Shown here piece after piece: positions 35,398 through 44,077 of a stretch of DNA of 64,000 bases (the first letter of the stretch is position 1; each line of letters opens with the position of its first letter). The position numbers were made by a program, and so were the translations under genes. A model generated the notes under the pieces. It saw only the letters and a program-made list of their open reading frames with translations, was not told the origin of the DNA and did not search any database. The stretch comes from Lacinutrix sp. WUR7 (lineage in GTDB: Bacteria > Bacteroidota > Bacteroidia > Flavobacteriales > Flavobacteriaceae), in assembly GCF_016864015.1 (NCBI RefSeq), contig NZ_CP045067.1, positions 2,106,001-2,170,000 of the forward strand, in the 5' to 3' direction.

Positions 35398-35454
35398 CAT
35401 TAAAGCTAGTAATTAGAAAATGCTTTTTTGGGCATTCTTTTTTTGTAAAAAAGC

Positions 35455-35513
35455 TGGGCTTTCGCTAGTCGCTCTTTGCAAGGAGCTCCAACATGCGCTC
35501 CATCCCTAATGCA
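35455..35513 (+). repeat. degenerate R1 repeat
   Basis: GGGCTTTCGCTAGTCGCTC..AGGAGCTCC..CATCCCTAATGC keeps the order of blocks seen in the 2345 copy, with several changes and without the GGCGTTAC end. It lies between divergent lysS and the YqaE gene. Confidence 0.4.
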
Positions 35514-35576
35514 AAGTGTAACAAATCAGAAACAATTACGTCCAATAAGTACATCAATCAATTAAAATCAAATCAA

Positions 35577-35735
35577 ATGAGTTTTTGGAGAGTCTTACTT
35601 TCAATTTTATGTCCACCTTTAGCCGTCTTAGATAAAGGCTGCGGATCCATACTAATTGTTTTTATATTATGGATCTGCGGATGGGTTCCTGGTGTGATTG
35701 CAGCATTAGTAATTTTAAATAATCCGGAAAGATAA
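35577..35735 (+). CDS. YqaE/Pmp3-family membrane peptide
   Basis: 52 residues, two membrane helices (residues about 5-20 and 26-47): WRVLLSILCPPLAVLDKGCG and ILIVFILWICGWVPGVIAAL. The CPPLAV motif and the GWVPGVIAAL ending are the YqaE/Pmp3 signature. Members protect membrane potential under salt and cold stress in yeast, and are presumed to do something similar in bacteria. I start at ATG 35577: the frame open from 35493 has a non-conserved leader that lies in a repeat. Confidence 0.9.
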   Translation: MSFWRVLLSILCPPLAVLDKGCGSILIVFILWICGWVPGVIAALVILNNPER

Positions 35736-35741
35736 AATACG

Positions 35742-35749
35742 TACCTTTG
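35742..35749 (+). promoter_or_regulatory. possible promoter element (TACCTTTG)
   Basis: TAnnTTTG match 24 bases before ATG 35773; no convincing -33 TTG. Confidence 0.35.
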
Positions 35750-35772
35750 TTGCTATCTTTAATTCTTTAAGA

Positions 35773-36558
35773 ATGAAACAATTTTTACTAGCAATTGCAA
35801 GCGTTTTTTTATTAACCAGTTGTAATTTTACCGAAGAAATAAGCTTTAATCCAGATGGTTCTGGAGAATTTATCATGCGTTATGATATGAGCCAAGTGAT
35901 GAAAACCATGGAAGAAATGGGTGGTGGTAAAAAAGACGAAGGTAAAGAGAAAATAAAGCTAGATAGCGTCATGTACTTTAAAGATATGCTAGTAGAAAAA
36001 GCAGATAGCATTGCTACGCTTCCACAAGAAGAACAAGCGAAACTAAAGAATTTAGAAAACATTGTCATTAAAATGAAAATGGATGAAGAAGCAGGTGTTT
36101 TCGATTTAGGCTTTGGTTCTACATTTACGAATCTAAAAGAATTACCAGAAGCTTTAGCAAAAATTGAAGAAGCCAAAAAGATGAATTCCGAAAACAATTC
36201 GCAATTTGGTAAAATGGGAGAAAGTGCTGTCGCTAAAGCATCCGAAAGTGTTTTTGAGTATGTAGATTTTACCTACGACGGAAAAACATTTTCTCGATTT
36301 ATAAAAGAAGATTATGAGATAGCTTCTCGTGACATAGAAACTCTCGATGCCGAAATAAACGAAATGGGAGATTCTAAAGACGTGTTTGAAGCCATGACGT
36401 ATACCTTGGTGTATAATTTCCCCAAAAAAATAAAGTCGGTAACCAATAAAAACGCCGTGATTAGCGAAGATAAAAAATCGGTTACCTTAAAAATGAACTT
36501 TATTGAAATGATAAAGTCGCCAGAAGAGATGGCTTTAAATGTAGAATTAGAAGATTAA
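35773..36558 (+). CDS. lipoprotein, unknown function
   Basis: 261 residues. Lipoprotein signal ending LTSC (Cys17). The mature part starts NFTEEISFNPDGSGEFIMRYDMSQVMKTMEEMG, the opening seen in a group of Bacteroidota lipoproteins in which an N-terminal beta strand with F-N-x-D-G-S-G leads a helical body. The body is lysine/glutamate-rich and probably coiled. It precedes lipB by 16 bases on the same strand, so the two may be co-transcribed. Function unknown. Confidence 0.75.
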   Translation: MKQFLLAIASVFLLTSCNFTEEISFNPDGSGEFIMRYDMSQVMKTMEEMGGGKKDEGKEKIKLDSVMYFKDMLVEKADSIATLPQEEQAKLKNLENIVIKMKMDEEAGVFDLGFGSTFTNLKELPEALAKIEEAKKMNSENNSQFGKMGESAVAKASESVFEYVDFTYDGKTFSRFIKEDYEIASRDIETLDAEINEMGDSKDVFEAMTYTLVYNFPKKIKSVTNKNAVISEDKKSVTLKMNFIEMIKSPEEMALNVELED

Positions 36559-36574
36559 AAGAAGGATATTAGTT

Positions 36575-37291
36575 TTGAATAAAACCGTAGAATTACAAGA
36601 TTTAGGATTACAAGATTATAAAGACACTTGGGATTATCAAGAGACTTTGTTTAAATCGGTTGTTGATGCTAAAATAAAAAATAGAAGGCAAGAATTGGAT
36701 TTGCCTACTTCTAACTATTTCTTATTAGTGGAACATCCACACGTATATACTTTAGGTAAAAGTGGAGACATGTCTAACCTATTAGTAAACGAAGAACAGC
36801 TTGCCGAAAAAGGTGCAAGCTTTTATAAAGTAAATAGAGGAGGAGATATTACCTATCATGGACCCGGACAAATTGTTGGTTATCCTATTTTAGATTTAGA
36901 TAACTTTTTTACCGATATCCATAAATACCTTCGTTTTTTAGAAGAAATGATTATTCTCACTTTAGAAGAATATGGTATAAAAGCAGAACGTAGTCCTGGA
37001 GAAACCGGAGTTTGGCTAGATGTAGGAACACCGTTTGCTCGAAAAATTTGTGCTATGGGCGTTCGTGCTTCGCGTTGGGTAACCATGCATGGTTTTGCAT
37101 TAAACGTAAATGCCAATCTTGGTTATTTCGATAATATGATCCCTTGTGGTATTCGTGGTAAAGCGGTTACTTCTCTTAACGTAGAACTAGGTAAAAAAGA
37201 AGTAGATATAGAAGAAGTAAAAGGAAAACTATTGAAACATTTTACAACGCTTTTTGAAGCAGAGATGAAATCTTCAGTAAGTAGTATGTAG
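36575..37291 (+). CDS. lipB: octanoyltransferase
   Basis: 238 residues. LipB moves octanoyl from acyl carrier protein to lipoyl domains, such as that of the E2 at 7918, via a thioester on a cysteine. Visible: RGGDITYHGPGQIVGYPILDL (substrate loop), the catalytic lysine K157 in RKICAMG and the nucleophile C191 in NMIPCGIRGKAVTSL. The start is TTG 36575 with AAGGATA eleven bases upstream; no in-frame ATG exists before the conserved region. Confidence 0.94.
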   Translation: MNKTVELQDLGLQDYKDTWDYQETLFKSVVDAKIKNRRQELDLPTSNYFLLVEHPHVYTLGKSGDMSNLLVNEEQLAEKGASFYKVNRGGDITYHGPGQIVGYPILDLDNFFTDIHKYLRFLEEMIILTLEEYGIKAERSPGETGVWLDVGTPFARKICAMGVRASRWVTMHGFALNVNANLGYFDNMIPCGIRGKAVTSLNVELGKKEVDIEEVKGKLLKHFTTLFEAEMKSSVSSM

Positions 37292-37326
37292 AAATTCCTT
37301 TTAGAATATAGTGTTATTATAAAACC

Positions 37327-37353
37327 AAAGCCGAAGTATATACTTCGGCTTTT
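37327..37353 (+). terminator. terminator after lipB
   Basis: AAAGCCGAAGTA / TACTTCGGCTTT stem (12 bp) with a 2-base loop, followed by TTG-TTTT. Confidence 0.8.
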
Positions 37354-37671
37354 TGTTTTCTGAATTACAATAGCTAAGGTTCGTGGTACTTATTTGGTGT
37401 CTGTCATCAAAATATTTTAGATTAACTGACATATTTGCAGACTATATTATTTTGTGATCGATTCCTTTAAAAGCGGTTTGTAAAGTTGTCTCGTGTTGTT
37501 TTTAAAGGGATACGACCTGTTTTTTAAGGGCTTCTGTTTGTAACGGTTACGTTTTCATTTTGGTTTTTCAGGTTCTTGGCTTGGTTTTGGCAATTACGGC
37601 TAGAGAAAGTTTAAAATAAAATGGTTACTGCGTAAGAATTATGCAAAGCCCATTTTGTAAAATGAAATAAT
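37354..37671. other. intergenic stretch, nothing coding seen
   Basis: About 380 bases lie between lipB and the FKBP gene. After the terminator the sequence has no open frame with recognisable protein content, tRNA or repeat copy. The final 60 bases presumably hold the FKBP promoter, but no clear TAnnTTTG was found. Confidence 0.4.
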
Positions 37672-38118
37672 ATGAGTCAAGTAAAAGAAAACAACACAGT
37701 AAAAGTAAATTATACAGGTAAATTATCTGACGGACAAATTTTTGATTCTTCAGAAGGAAGAGAGCCATTAGAATTTACTTTAGGACAAGGACAATTAATT
37801 CCTGGTTTTGAAAAAGGAGTATTGGACATGAAGTTAAATGAAAAGAAAACCATTACCATTCCTAAAGAGGAAGCATATGGAGAAATTCATGAGCAGTTAA
37901 AACAAGAAGTGAATAAAGCAGATCTTCCTCAAGATATGAAACCTGAAGTTGGTATGGGATTAGTTTCTAAATCTCCAGAAGGACAGGAAAGAAATTTACG
38001 TGTCATTGAAGTGAAAGAGGATAGTATTGTTGTAGACGGAAATCATCCTTTAGCTGGTAAAGATCTTATTTTTGATCTTGAAGTAGTTGAAATCAAAGAT
38101 GCAGAAGTTGCAAAATAA
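37672..38118 (+). CDS. FKBP-type peptidyl-prolyl isomerase (SlyD-like)
   Basis: 148 residues, cytoplasmic (no signal). KVNYTGKLSDGQIFDSSEGREPLEFTLGQGQLIPGFEKGVLDM is the FKBP core of residues 11-53; the IPKEEAYGE..  stretch leads into the inserted flap domain seen in SlyD (about 75-125), then DLIFDLEVVEI closes the core. It catalyses proline cis-trans isomerisation and helps folding. No histidine-rich nickel tail as in E. coli SlyD. Confidence 0.9.
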   Translation: MSQVKENNTVKVNYTGKLSDGQIFDSSEGREPLEFTLGQGQLIPGFEKGVLDMKLNEKKTITIPKEEAYGEIHEQLKQEVNKADLPQDMKPEVGMGLVSKSPEGQERNLRVIEVKEDSIVVDGNHPLAGKDLIFDLEVVEIKDAEVAK

Positions 38119-38144
38119 AATAAGTTGCTTATTTTTGAAATACC

Positions 38145-38188
38145 AGAAACCCTTGCTAAACATGTTTAGTAAGGGTTTCTTTTTTTTG
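38145..38188 (+). terminator. terminator after FKBP gene
   Basis: AGAAACCCTTGCTAAAC / GTTTAGTAAGGGTTTCT stem (one G-U) and a T8 run; very strong. Confidence 0.85.
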
Positions 38189-38617
38189 TATGATTTTTTG
38201 AAAACCATTTTTCTTTGATTTTTTGGCTTAAAAACAAAAATATCAGAGAAGAATTAAACTTAAAGCTTAGTTTCTTTTTTCTTCCATTCTTATTCGATTA
38301 TAGGTAATCTATACTTTTTGTGCAAAATAAAAATGTAACTATAAGAAAACCCTGTAGAATTTTCGAGTACATACAGAACTAGCAATGGGTTATTTGCGCC
38401 TTTTGTAAAATATAATTATGCATTAATTTTAGAATAAAATCCATTTTTCTATCCAATATAGCCATTCAATCATAGCCATTTGCAATCACTTGTCTTTAGT
38501 ATAGAAAGTGCTTTTAACCTAATAGTAAAAACAAAAAACAAACATTTTTATAATGTAATGTGCTGATTCTCAGTGTATTTTGATTATATTAGAAAAGTAA
38601 TCAAACTATATGTAATC
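38189..38617. other. AT-rich intergenic stretch
   Basis: About 430 bases with no recognisable gene, repeat or RNA. Probably holds the promoter of the RICIN-type protein gene. No feature could be supported. Confidence 0.4.
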
Positions 38618-39754
38618 ATGGTTTACTCTATATTTCATTATTCTGTTAATATTTTGAAGACGTACTTTTATTCCAATACCAAGAAATTGCTGCTATCGTT
38701 GTTTTGTTTCCTTTCTGGGTTTACTTATGTTTCGGCTCAGGAGCAAAATGTTCCATGCTACATTCAAAATTCAGTAACTGGCTTTGTGATAGATGTAAAA
38801 GGAGGTCAATCCATTAATGGAAATAAAGTTTGGCAATTCGATCTTAATCATTCAAAGGCACAAATATTTAAAATTACCAAGTTGAATCTTCCTGCAAATT
38901 TAGATAGTCAACATTTTAGAATAATGGAGTTTAATGCTAATGGATCTGGGCGATTTATTACTGCAAAAAAAGAAGGTCTTAAAGTGCTTCCGAAGGAACC
39001 AACAAATAAATCAAATAATAAATCAAGTGCTGCTGGTGCACCTCAAAAGGCAATCGAAGATAATCCTTCTATAGATAATACTTCTAATTCCTTAAATATA
39101 GCATTGAAAAAATACAATATTACAATCGAAGAGGGATTTAATGCCAGTCCAGAGAGTTCAGCTTTTAATTCGCTAGATGTTACTAATATTAATTCCAGTG
39201 ATAAAAAACAAATATGGGAGTTATCTCCTGTACTTAATGAGTTAAATACCTATCTTATTTTAACGGAACATTCTGGAGAAAAGGTTGCTCTTCAGCCAGG
39301 TAGTCTTAAGTCAGGAGGAGATCTTGTTTTAGCAAAGCGATCTGGTGCAGATATTCAGAAATGGAAAATACTACCAGTTACACCAGAACCTCCAGAATTA
39401 TTGAATATTACTTTACAGGACTTTAATATTGTAAATCCTCCTATATATAAGTTCTGGAAAAATAGTAAACTACATCTTACGATTAGATGGAATGATACTA
39501 ATAATGATGCGGTAGGATATAAAGTTCTATTTTCTTTGGCTAATGGAGATGCCACAGAAATTGAATCTAATCTTATGCCTAACACTAGAGAATATACTTA
39601 TGTTAAAGAGTTGTCAGGAGCTGCAGGGAATTTTCCAGAGTATTGTTTTGTAGTAACAAAAAGAAATAAATGGAACTTTAATTCATCGAGTGCTAAGAAA
39701 TGCATTAAAGTACTCACGCAAACACCCGAAGATCCTTTTAAGGATAAGGATTAA
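38618..39754 (+). CDS. secreted RICIN (beta-trefoil lectin-like) protein
   Basis: About 378 residues. A membrane-spanning signal region (LLLSLFCFLSGFTYVSAQ) starts near residue 35. Ricin-type beta-trefoil repeats follow: CYIQNSVTGFVIDVKGGQSINGNKVWQFDLNHSKAQIFKI and later YLILTEHSGEKVALQPGSLKSGGDLVLAKRSGADIQKWKILPV, with the Q-x-W-like QIWEL and QKWKI at the ends of repeats. The last 110 residues look like an Fn3-type module. It probably binds glycans outside the cell. A GTG at 38573 could extend the start, but ATG 38618 gives a better leader. Confidence 0.75.
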   Translation: MVYSIFHYSVNILKTYFYSNTKKLLLSLFCFLSGFTYVSAQEQNVPCYIQNSVTGFVIDVKGGQSINGNKVWQFDLNHSKAQIFKITKLNLPANLDSQHFRIMEFNANGSGRFITAKKEGLKVLPKEPTNKSNNKSSAAGAPQKAIEDNPSIDNTSNSLNIALKKYNITIEEGFNASPESSAFNSLDVTNINSSDKKQIWELSPVLNELNTYLILTEHSGEKVALQPGSLKSGGDLVLAKRSGADIQKWKILPVTPEPPELLNITLQDFNIVNPPIYKFWKNSKLHLTIRWNDTNNDAVGYKVLFSLANGDATEIESNLMPNTREYTYVKELSGAAGNFPEYCFVVTKRNKWNFNSSSAKKCIKVLTQTPEDPFKDKD

Positions 39755-40003
39755 TCAAATTTATTTTTTTAAATGAATTCGCATGAAGCAACTAGAAAGA
39801 AATAATTCGCTAGCTTTTGAGTTGGTATTTTGTTAGTGAATGTCCAGTTTCTGGGATCGAATATAGAAATATGTTCTTTTTCTTTCTTATTCATCGAACA
39901 CCTTGTGGATAAGCCAGATTCTATCTCAAATGTTTTAACGTTGAGGCTCCTTTTCTGAGTGCTATAGATAAGAAGTTTGTTGACTATTAAATTAACAGTG
40001 GTT

Positions 40004-40669
40004 TTAAAGTTGTTTGTTTTTTGTTGGTGGTAGTTTCTTTCCAATTAGTATCGTATTGGTTCCATCTACCAGCTCATATTTAGTGAATTTTATATACTTT
40101 TTGAAATTTGCTGATATTTCATCAATGATGTCATTGTTTGCAAGTTTAATTCCGGCATTAAAAATCACATACCCGTCTGGATTAATTAAAGGGATTATCG
40201 TTTCCCAAAACGGGAAAGAATAAAACTGTTCAGGAACTTTACTGTCAATAAATAAGTCAATAATTATTAGGTCATATTGGCTTTTACATTGGGCAACGTA
40301 ATTAAAAGCATCCATTTTTATTATTTTTAGCCCATCACTTTCCGAAATATTAAATTCTTTAGTCGCAATATTAATAATTGTTGGATCTATTTCAATGGCA
40401 GTAATTTGGCCATTATATTCAAAATTGTTCCTTAAACTTTCAATTACACAACCTCCTCCAAGTCCTAATAAAAGAGAATCTGATATAGAAGGATTATAAA
40501 CTTTAGATAAACTATAGTTTAAAATGCGCTGTAAGGAGCCGTACGAATAATTTGAGTTTTGACCGTCAAGTACTTTCTTCCCATTGATCCAAGTTACTTC
40601 CATTTTTCCGTTAAAGTCGGAATCGAGATAACTTGTAAAAGGCCATAAATAGCTTAAAATTCGTTTCAT
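40004..40669 (-). CDS. spermidine-synthase-like methyltransferase-fold protein
   Basis: About 221 residues. It has a Rossmann methyltransferase core with the SAM/dcSAM loop DSLLLGLGGGCVIESL, an acidic strand end in ITAIEIDPTIINIA, and DLIIIDLFIDSKVPEQF, the pattern of spermidine-synthase-like proteins. The residues that define true spermidine synthase are not evident, so a different aminopropyl- or methyl-transfer is possible. I start at ATG 40669 (KRILSYLWPF); the longer frame to 40783 lacks conservation. It stands alone among accessory genes. Confidence 0.75.
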   Translation of the reverse strand: MKRILSYLWPFTSYLDSDFNGKMEVTWINGKKVLDGQNSNYSYGSLQRILNYSLSKVYNPSISDSLLLGLGGGCVIESLRNNFEYNGQITAIEIDPTIINIATKEFNISESDGLKIIKMDAFNYVAQCKSQYDLIIIDLFIDSKVPEQFYSFPFWETIIPLINPDGYVIFNAGIKLANNDIIDEISANFKKYIKFTKYELVDGTNTILIGKKLPPTKNKQL

Positions 40670-40816
40670 ATAATAACCACCAACGTATTGTGTGTCGTTA
40701 GTTCGTTGGGGAGGGGACGAAGTTAGTAAATAAATCACAGATAGAAAGTCCCTGAGCATTTCGGTATAAACTAGGACTAGCACTAAATTAGATGTGATAT
40801 TTCAAAAAGTAATTTA

Positions 40817-41569
40817 TTATATGTTGTTTTCATTATTGAAAAATTCTATAACTTTTGGTTCCGTTTTTAAATTTTCAATAAATTTTTCTCGTTCCTCTGC
40901 ATTCATCGTTGGCGCTTCCGTTTGATAAAATCGAATAGAGCCATCCTTTTGAGGTGCAACCAATATCAAACGTCCAATTCGTAAATCAAAAATACGAGTG
41001 TTAACTATTCCGTATGCGTTTTTATCGGCAAATTGTGTGGCTACCCAGTCCACTCTGCTTTTGCTAGATGTGTTCAAACTTCCTTGTGATAAGTAATGTG
41101 GATGGTTTCTAGAGGTTGCTAAAACAGGGTTTTCGGTATCCATGCCGTCTGCTATTGTCAAAATTGTAAAATACGTTATATATGCATCGTTTAAATTTTG
41201 GAATAGATATTCGCTGTGTTCACCTCTGCCAATGATGACCGTTTGTCCAATTATTTTTTTACCACCAATTTCTATTTCAATGGAACCATTTCCGTTACCT
41301 GGTGATTCATAATCTGGCGTTGGAAAAGGAGAGGTATACAGCGGGAAGTCCATTGGCGGATATGCTTCTAGATTTTCAATTTCCATTTCAAGGGTTTTAG
41401 TATCCCATTTTGCTGGAGAATTGAAGTCGGATGCCATTTTTTTTGCTTTTTCTAAAGTCCAAAAAGGTGCTGCTATAGTATCCTTTTTTACTGCTTTTTC
41501 TGATTGAGAATAACAAGACGTTAGTATTCCAAGCAAGAATATAAATGTTAATGAAAAGTTTGTTTTCAT
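40817..41569 (-). CDS. lipoprotein, unknown function
   Basis: 250 residues. Lipoprotein signal ending LTSCYSQ (Cys19). The body is a mixed alpha/beta sequence with a WTLEKAKKMASDFNSPAKW segment, a central WVATQFADKNAYGIVNTRIFDLRIGRLILVAPQKDGSIRFYQ strand pair and a helix NAEEREKFIENL at the end. I do not recognise the family. No neighbour gives a functional hint. Confidence 0.6.
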   Translation of the reverse strand: MKTNFSLTFIFLLGILTSCYSQSEKAVKKDTIAAPFWTLEKAKKMASDFNSPAKWDTKTLEMEIENLEAYPPMDFPLYTSPFPTPDYESPGNGNGSIEIEIGGKKIIGQTVIIGRGEHSEYLFQNLNDAYITYFTILTIADGMDTENPVLATSRNHPHYLSQGSLNTSSKSRVDWVATQFADKNAYGIVNTRIFDLRIGRLILVAPQKDGSIRFYQTEAPTMNAEEREKFIENLKTEPKVIEFFNNENNI

Positions 41570-41826
41570 ATGGCGTAACGTATTTGTATAAGGTAAGTTA
41601 CCTTGGTTAGAACTAAGTTAAAAAAAAATCAACGAACTAGAATAAATTCTGAAGCAATTATACAAGCAATAGAGATGCAGGTCATTGGATAAAAAGAAAG
41701 TAGCAATAAATTATAGTGGAACCCGTTTCTAGAAAGTGAGATTGCCCAATAAGGTAATCCTATTTTAAACCAAACTAATCCACCATTTGTACTTATGAAA
41801 ATATTATTTAAAAGCTATTAGTATAC

Positions 41827-42345
41827 ATGCTAATCTTGTTATCTACCAACTCTTTGTGCGCTCAAGAAATCAATAGAGAAAAAGGATATGACACACAAAT
41901 AGGAGTTATGGTCTATATGTTAGAATATTTAAAAGACGATATTGTTTCATCTACACGCGGACTTAATGCCTTGGAAACCGACTTTCAGTTTGATGAAAAG
42001 GCAAATTCGATAGGAGCGATTATTTTACATATCACAGCTGTAGAGGCAGCCTATCAAAAATATTCATTTGGAGAAGATGTGTTTAATGCATACAAATTAG
42101 AAGAAAAGGAACTACTCGAAATAAGTCTCGATCTGGATAAAACGAAAGAAATACTTAAAGACAAACCAATAAAGTATTATTTAGATATGTATAAAAAAGT
42201 ACGAAAAAGAACATTAAAAGAATTCAAGGAGAGAAATGATGATTGGTGGACTAAAAAGAATCATTGGTCTTGGTTTCATGTAATGGAACATCAGGCGCAC
42301 CATTTGGGACAAATAAGATTGATTTCCGCAAGATTCCCAAAATAA
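41827..42345 (+). CDS. DinB-family protein with disrupted signal peptide
   Basis: 172 residues from ATG 41827. The DinB four-helix bundle is shown by GVMVYMLEYLKDDIVSSTRGL, AIILHITAVEAAYQKYSFGE and HVMEHQAHHLGQIRLI, whose histidines usually bind a metal. The N-terminus as annotated (LILLSTNSLCAQE) is the second half of a signal peptide without positive charges. A missing half lies upstream in another frame at 41795; see finding. Function of such exported DinB proteins is unknown. Confidence 0.75.
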   Translation: MLILLSTNSLCAQEINREKGYDTQIGVMVYMLEYLKDDIVSSTRGLNALETDFQFDEKANSIGAIILHITAVEAAYQKYSFGEDVFNAYKLEEKELLEISLDLDKTKEILKDKPIKYYLDMYKKVRKRTLKEFKERNDDWWTKKNHWSWFHVMEHQAHHLGQIRLISARFPK

Positions 42346-42498
42346 AGACCTGATGCTTAGTTAGTTTTGTACAGGAAAATCAGAAATTAAGCAAGACGAA
42401 ATATTTTTCCGTTGTACATTAATTCCGTAATTTTTTTGTGCTGTCATTATTCTTTATTAATTTAAGGCGTTGTAAATCAGTCAAATATAATTCTTGTT

Positions 42499-44052
42499 AT
42501 GAAAATAGTGTCTAAAATTATTATTACAGCTTTCCTTTGTATAGGATTTTCTACAAGGAGTCAAACAAAATCTCAAGCGCTTTCAAAAATAAATACGGAA
42601 GGCTTTCAGAAATCACAAGTCATGCGTATTGTTTCTGACTTGTCCGATGTTTATGGTCCTCGTTTAGCAGGTACAGATCAATATTTTACTGCAGCAGAAT
42701 GGGCAAAAAAAACCATGGAGAATTGGGGAATCGATAAGGTGTATTACGAAAATTATTGTGATGATTGTATGGGTTGGGAAGTGAAATCATTTAATGTAGA
42801 AATGACTGCACCTACTTATATGAAAATACAAGCTTATCCTTATGCGTGGACAGAAAGTTCTAATGGTGTACAAATAGGGGATTTGATTTGGATTGAAAGT
42901 CATGCCGATTTAGACAAAGTTAAAAAACAATGGAGCGGGAAAATACAAGGAAAAACCATACTTATAGGAGCTGCTCCAGAACAAAATATGCTATTCGATC
43001 CACTTTCTACACGCTTTACTAAAGAACAAATTGAAGAAGCTGAAAAATCTATAGAACCTGCACCAAAGAATGCTTTAAGTCATAATGCTGGAGATATGGA
43101 TTTAATTGGAAATTTGGCTGTTATATTCGATAGTATGGTAAGAAAAGATGATGCCTTTTTTGCTTTTTTAAAAGCAGAAGGCGCACTAAGTATTTTTGGA
43201 ACGACACCTTTTTTCCCTGGTATTATTCATCCTAGTGGTACTTATAATTTTAGAGAAAGCGATGCGAAACCAATACCTTATTTTGCGATTTCTCCAGAGA
43301 GTTTCGGGAAATTAAAGCGCCTAATAGGAAGAGGTATGAACCCTAAGATTAAATTCCATTTAGATTCTGAACTTTATCTAAGACCAGAAAATAACGTGAA
43401 TATTTTTGCGGAAATCATGGGTTCAGATCCAAAATTAAAAGATGAAGTGGTGATGATTGGTGCTCATTTTGATTCTTGGCATCCTGCATCTGGAGCTACA
43501 GATAATGGTGCAGGTTCTGCAGTAATGATGGAGGTTATGCGTATTATTAAAGCTTCCGGATTAAAACCAAAACGAACCATACGAATTGCGTTATGGGGTG
43601 GCGAGGAGCAAGCATTTGTAGGTTCTATGGCCTATGCCGAAAAACACTTCGGTAAAGTAAAAGAAACTACTCGGAAAAAAGAGTTTGAAAAAATTTCGGC
43701 CTATATAAATATGGATAATGGTGCTGGTCAAATGCGAGGTATTTATTTGCAAGGAAACGAAGCGGTAAGACCTATTTTTGAAGCGATGTTAGAACCCTAT
43801 GCGTATTTAGATGTTAATAATCTAACCATTCAAAATACAGATTTTACAGATCATGATGTTTTTGATTATTACAAAATTCCTGGGTTTCAGATAATCCAAG
43901 ATAAATTAAATTATAGTACAGTAACACACCACACTAATTTGGATGCTCTCGAATATGTTCCCGAACGCGATATGAAGATTAATGCTACGGTAATTGCAGC
44001 ATTGGTTTATCAAATTGCTCAGGAAGATTCTAGGTTGCCAAGAGAAGATTAA
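42499..44052 (+). CDS. M28-family metallopeptidase, exported
   Basis: 517 residues. Signal peptide ending STRSQ. The PA-like insert lies at about 130-290 and is followed by the M28 core with di-zinc motifs HFDSWHPASGATDNGAGSA, RIALWGGEEQAFVG, NMDNGAG and a C-terminal THHTNLD. It lacks a T9SS sorting domain, unlike the other M28 gene in the window, so it is likely periplasmic or released by other means. Length fits the carboxypeptidase-like subgroup. Single-gene unit. Confidence 0.92.
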   Translation: MKIVSKIIITAFLCIGFSTRSQTKSQALSKINTEGFQKSQVMRIVSDLSDVYGPRLAGTDQYFTAAEWAKKTMENWGIDKVYYENYCDDCMGWEVKSFNVEMTAPTYMKIQAYPYAWTESSNGVQIGDLIWIESHADLDKVKKQWSGKIQGKTILIGAAPEQNMLFDPLSTRFTKEQIEEAEKSIEPAPKNALSHNAGDMDLIGNLAVIFDSMVRKDDAFFAFLKAEGALSIFGTTPFFPGIIHPSGTYNFRESDAKPIPYFAISPESFGKLKRLIGRGMNPKIKFHLDSELYLRPENNVNIFAEIMGSDPKLKDEVVMIGAHFDSWHPASGATDNGAGSAVMMEVMRIIKASGLKPKRTIRIALWGGEEQAFVGSMAYAEKHFGKVKETTRKKEFEKISAYINMDNGAGQMRGIYLQGNEAVRPIFEAMLEPYAYLDVNNLTIQNTDFTDHDVFDYYKIPGFQIIQDKLNYSTVTHHTNLDALEYVPERDMKINATVIAALVYQIAQEDSRLPRED

Positions 44053-44077
44053 CGAACCTATAAGTTATTTCTATAGG

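Noticed and set aside
37354..37671. The lipB-FKBP gap as a small RNA or riboswitch
   Set aside because: No convincing terminator, conserved motif or strong fold was found apart from the lipB terminator.
39769..40044. A 91-residue minus-strand reading frame downstream of the methyltransferase-like gene
   Set aside because: It overlaps the end of that gene by 41 bases, lacks a leader or known domain and has no operon spacing. The second half reads protein-like (KEKEHISIFDPRNW), so a degraded gene tail is possible, but I cannot support a coding call.
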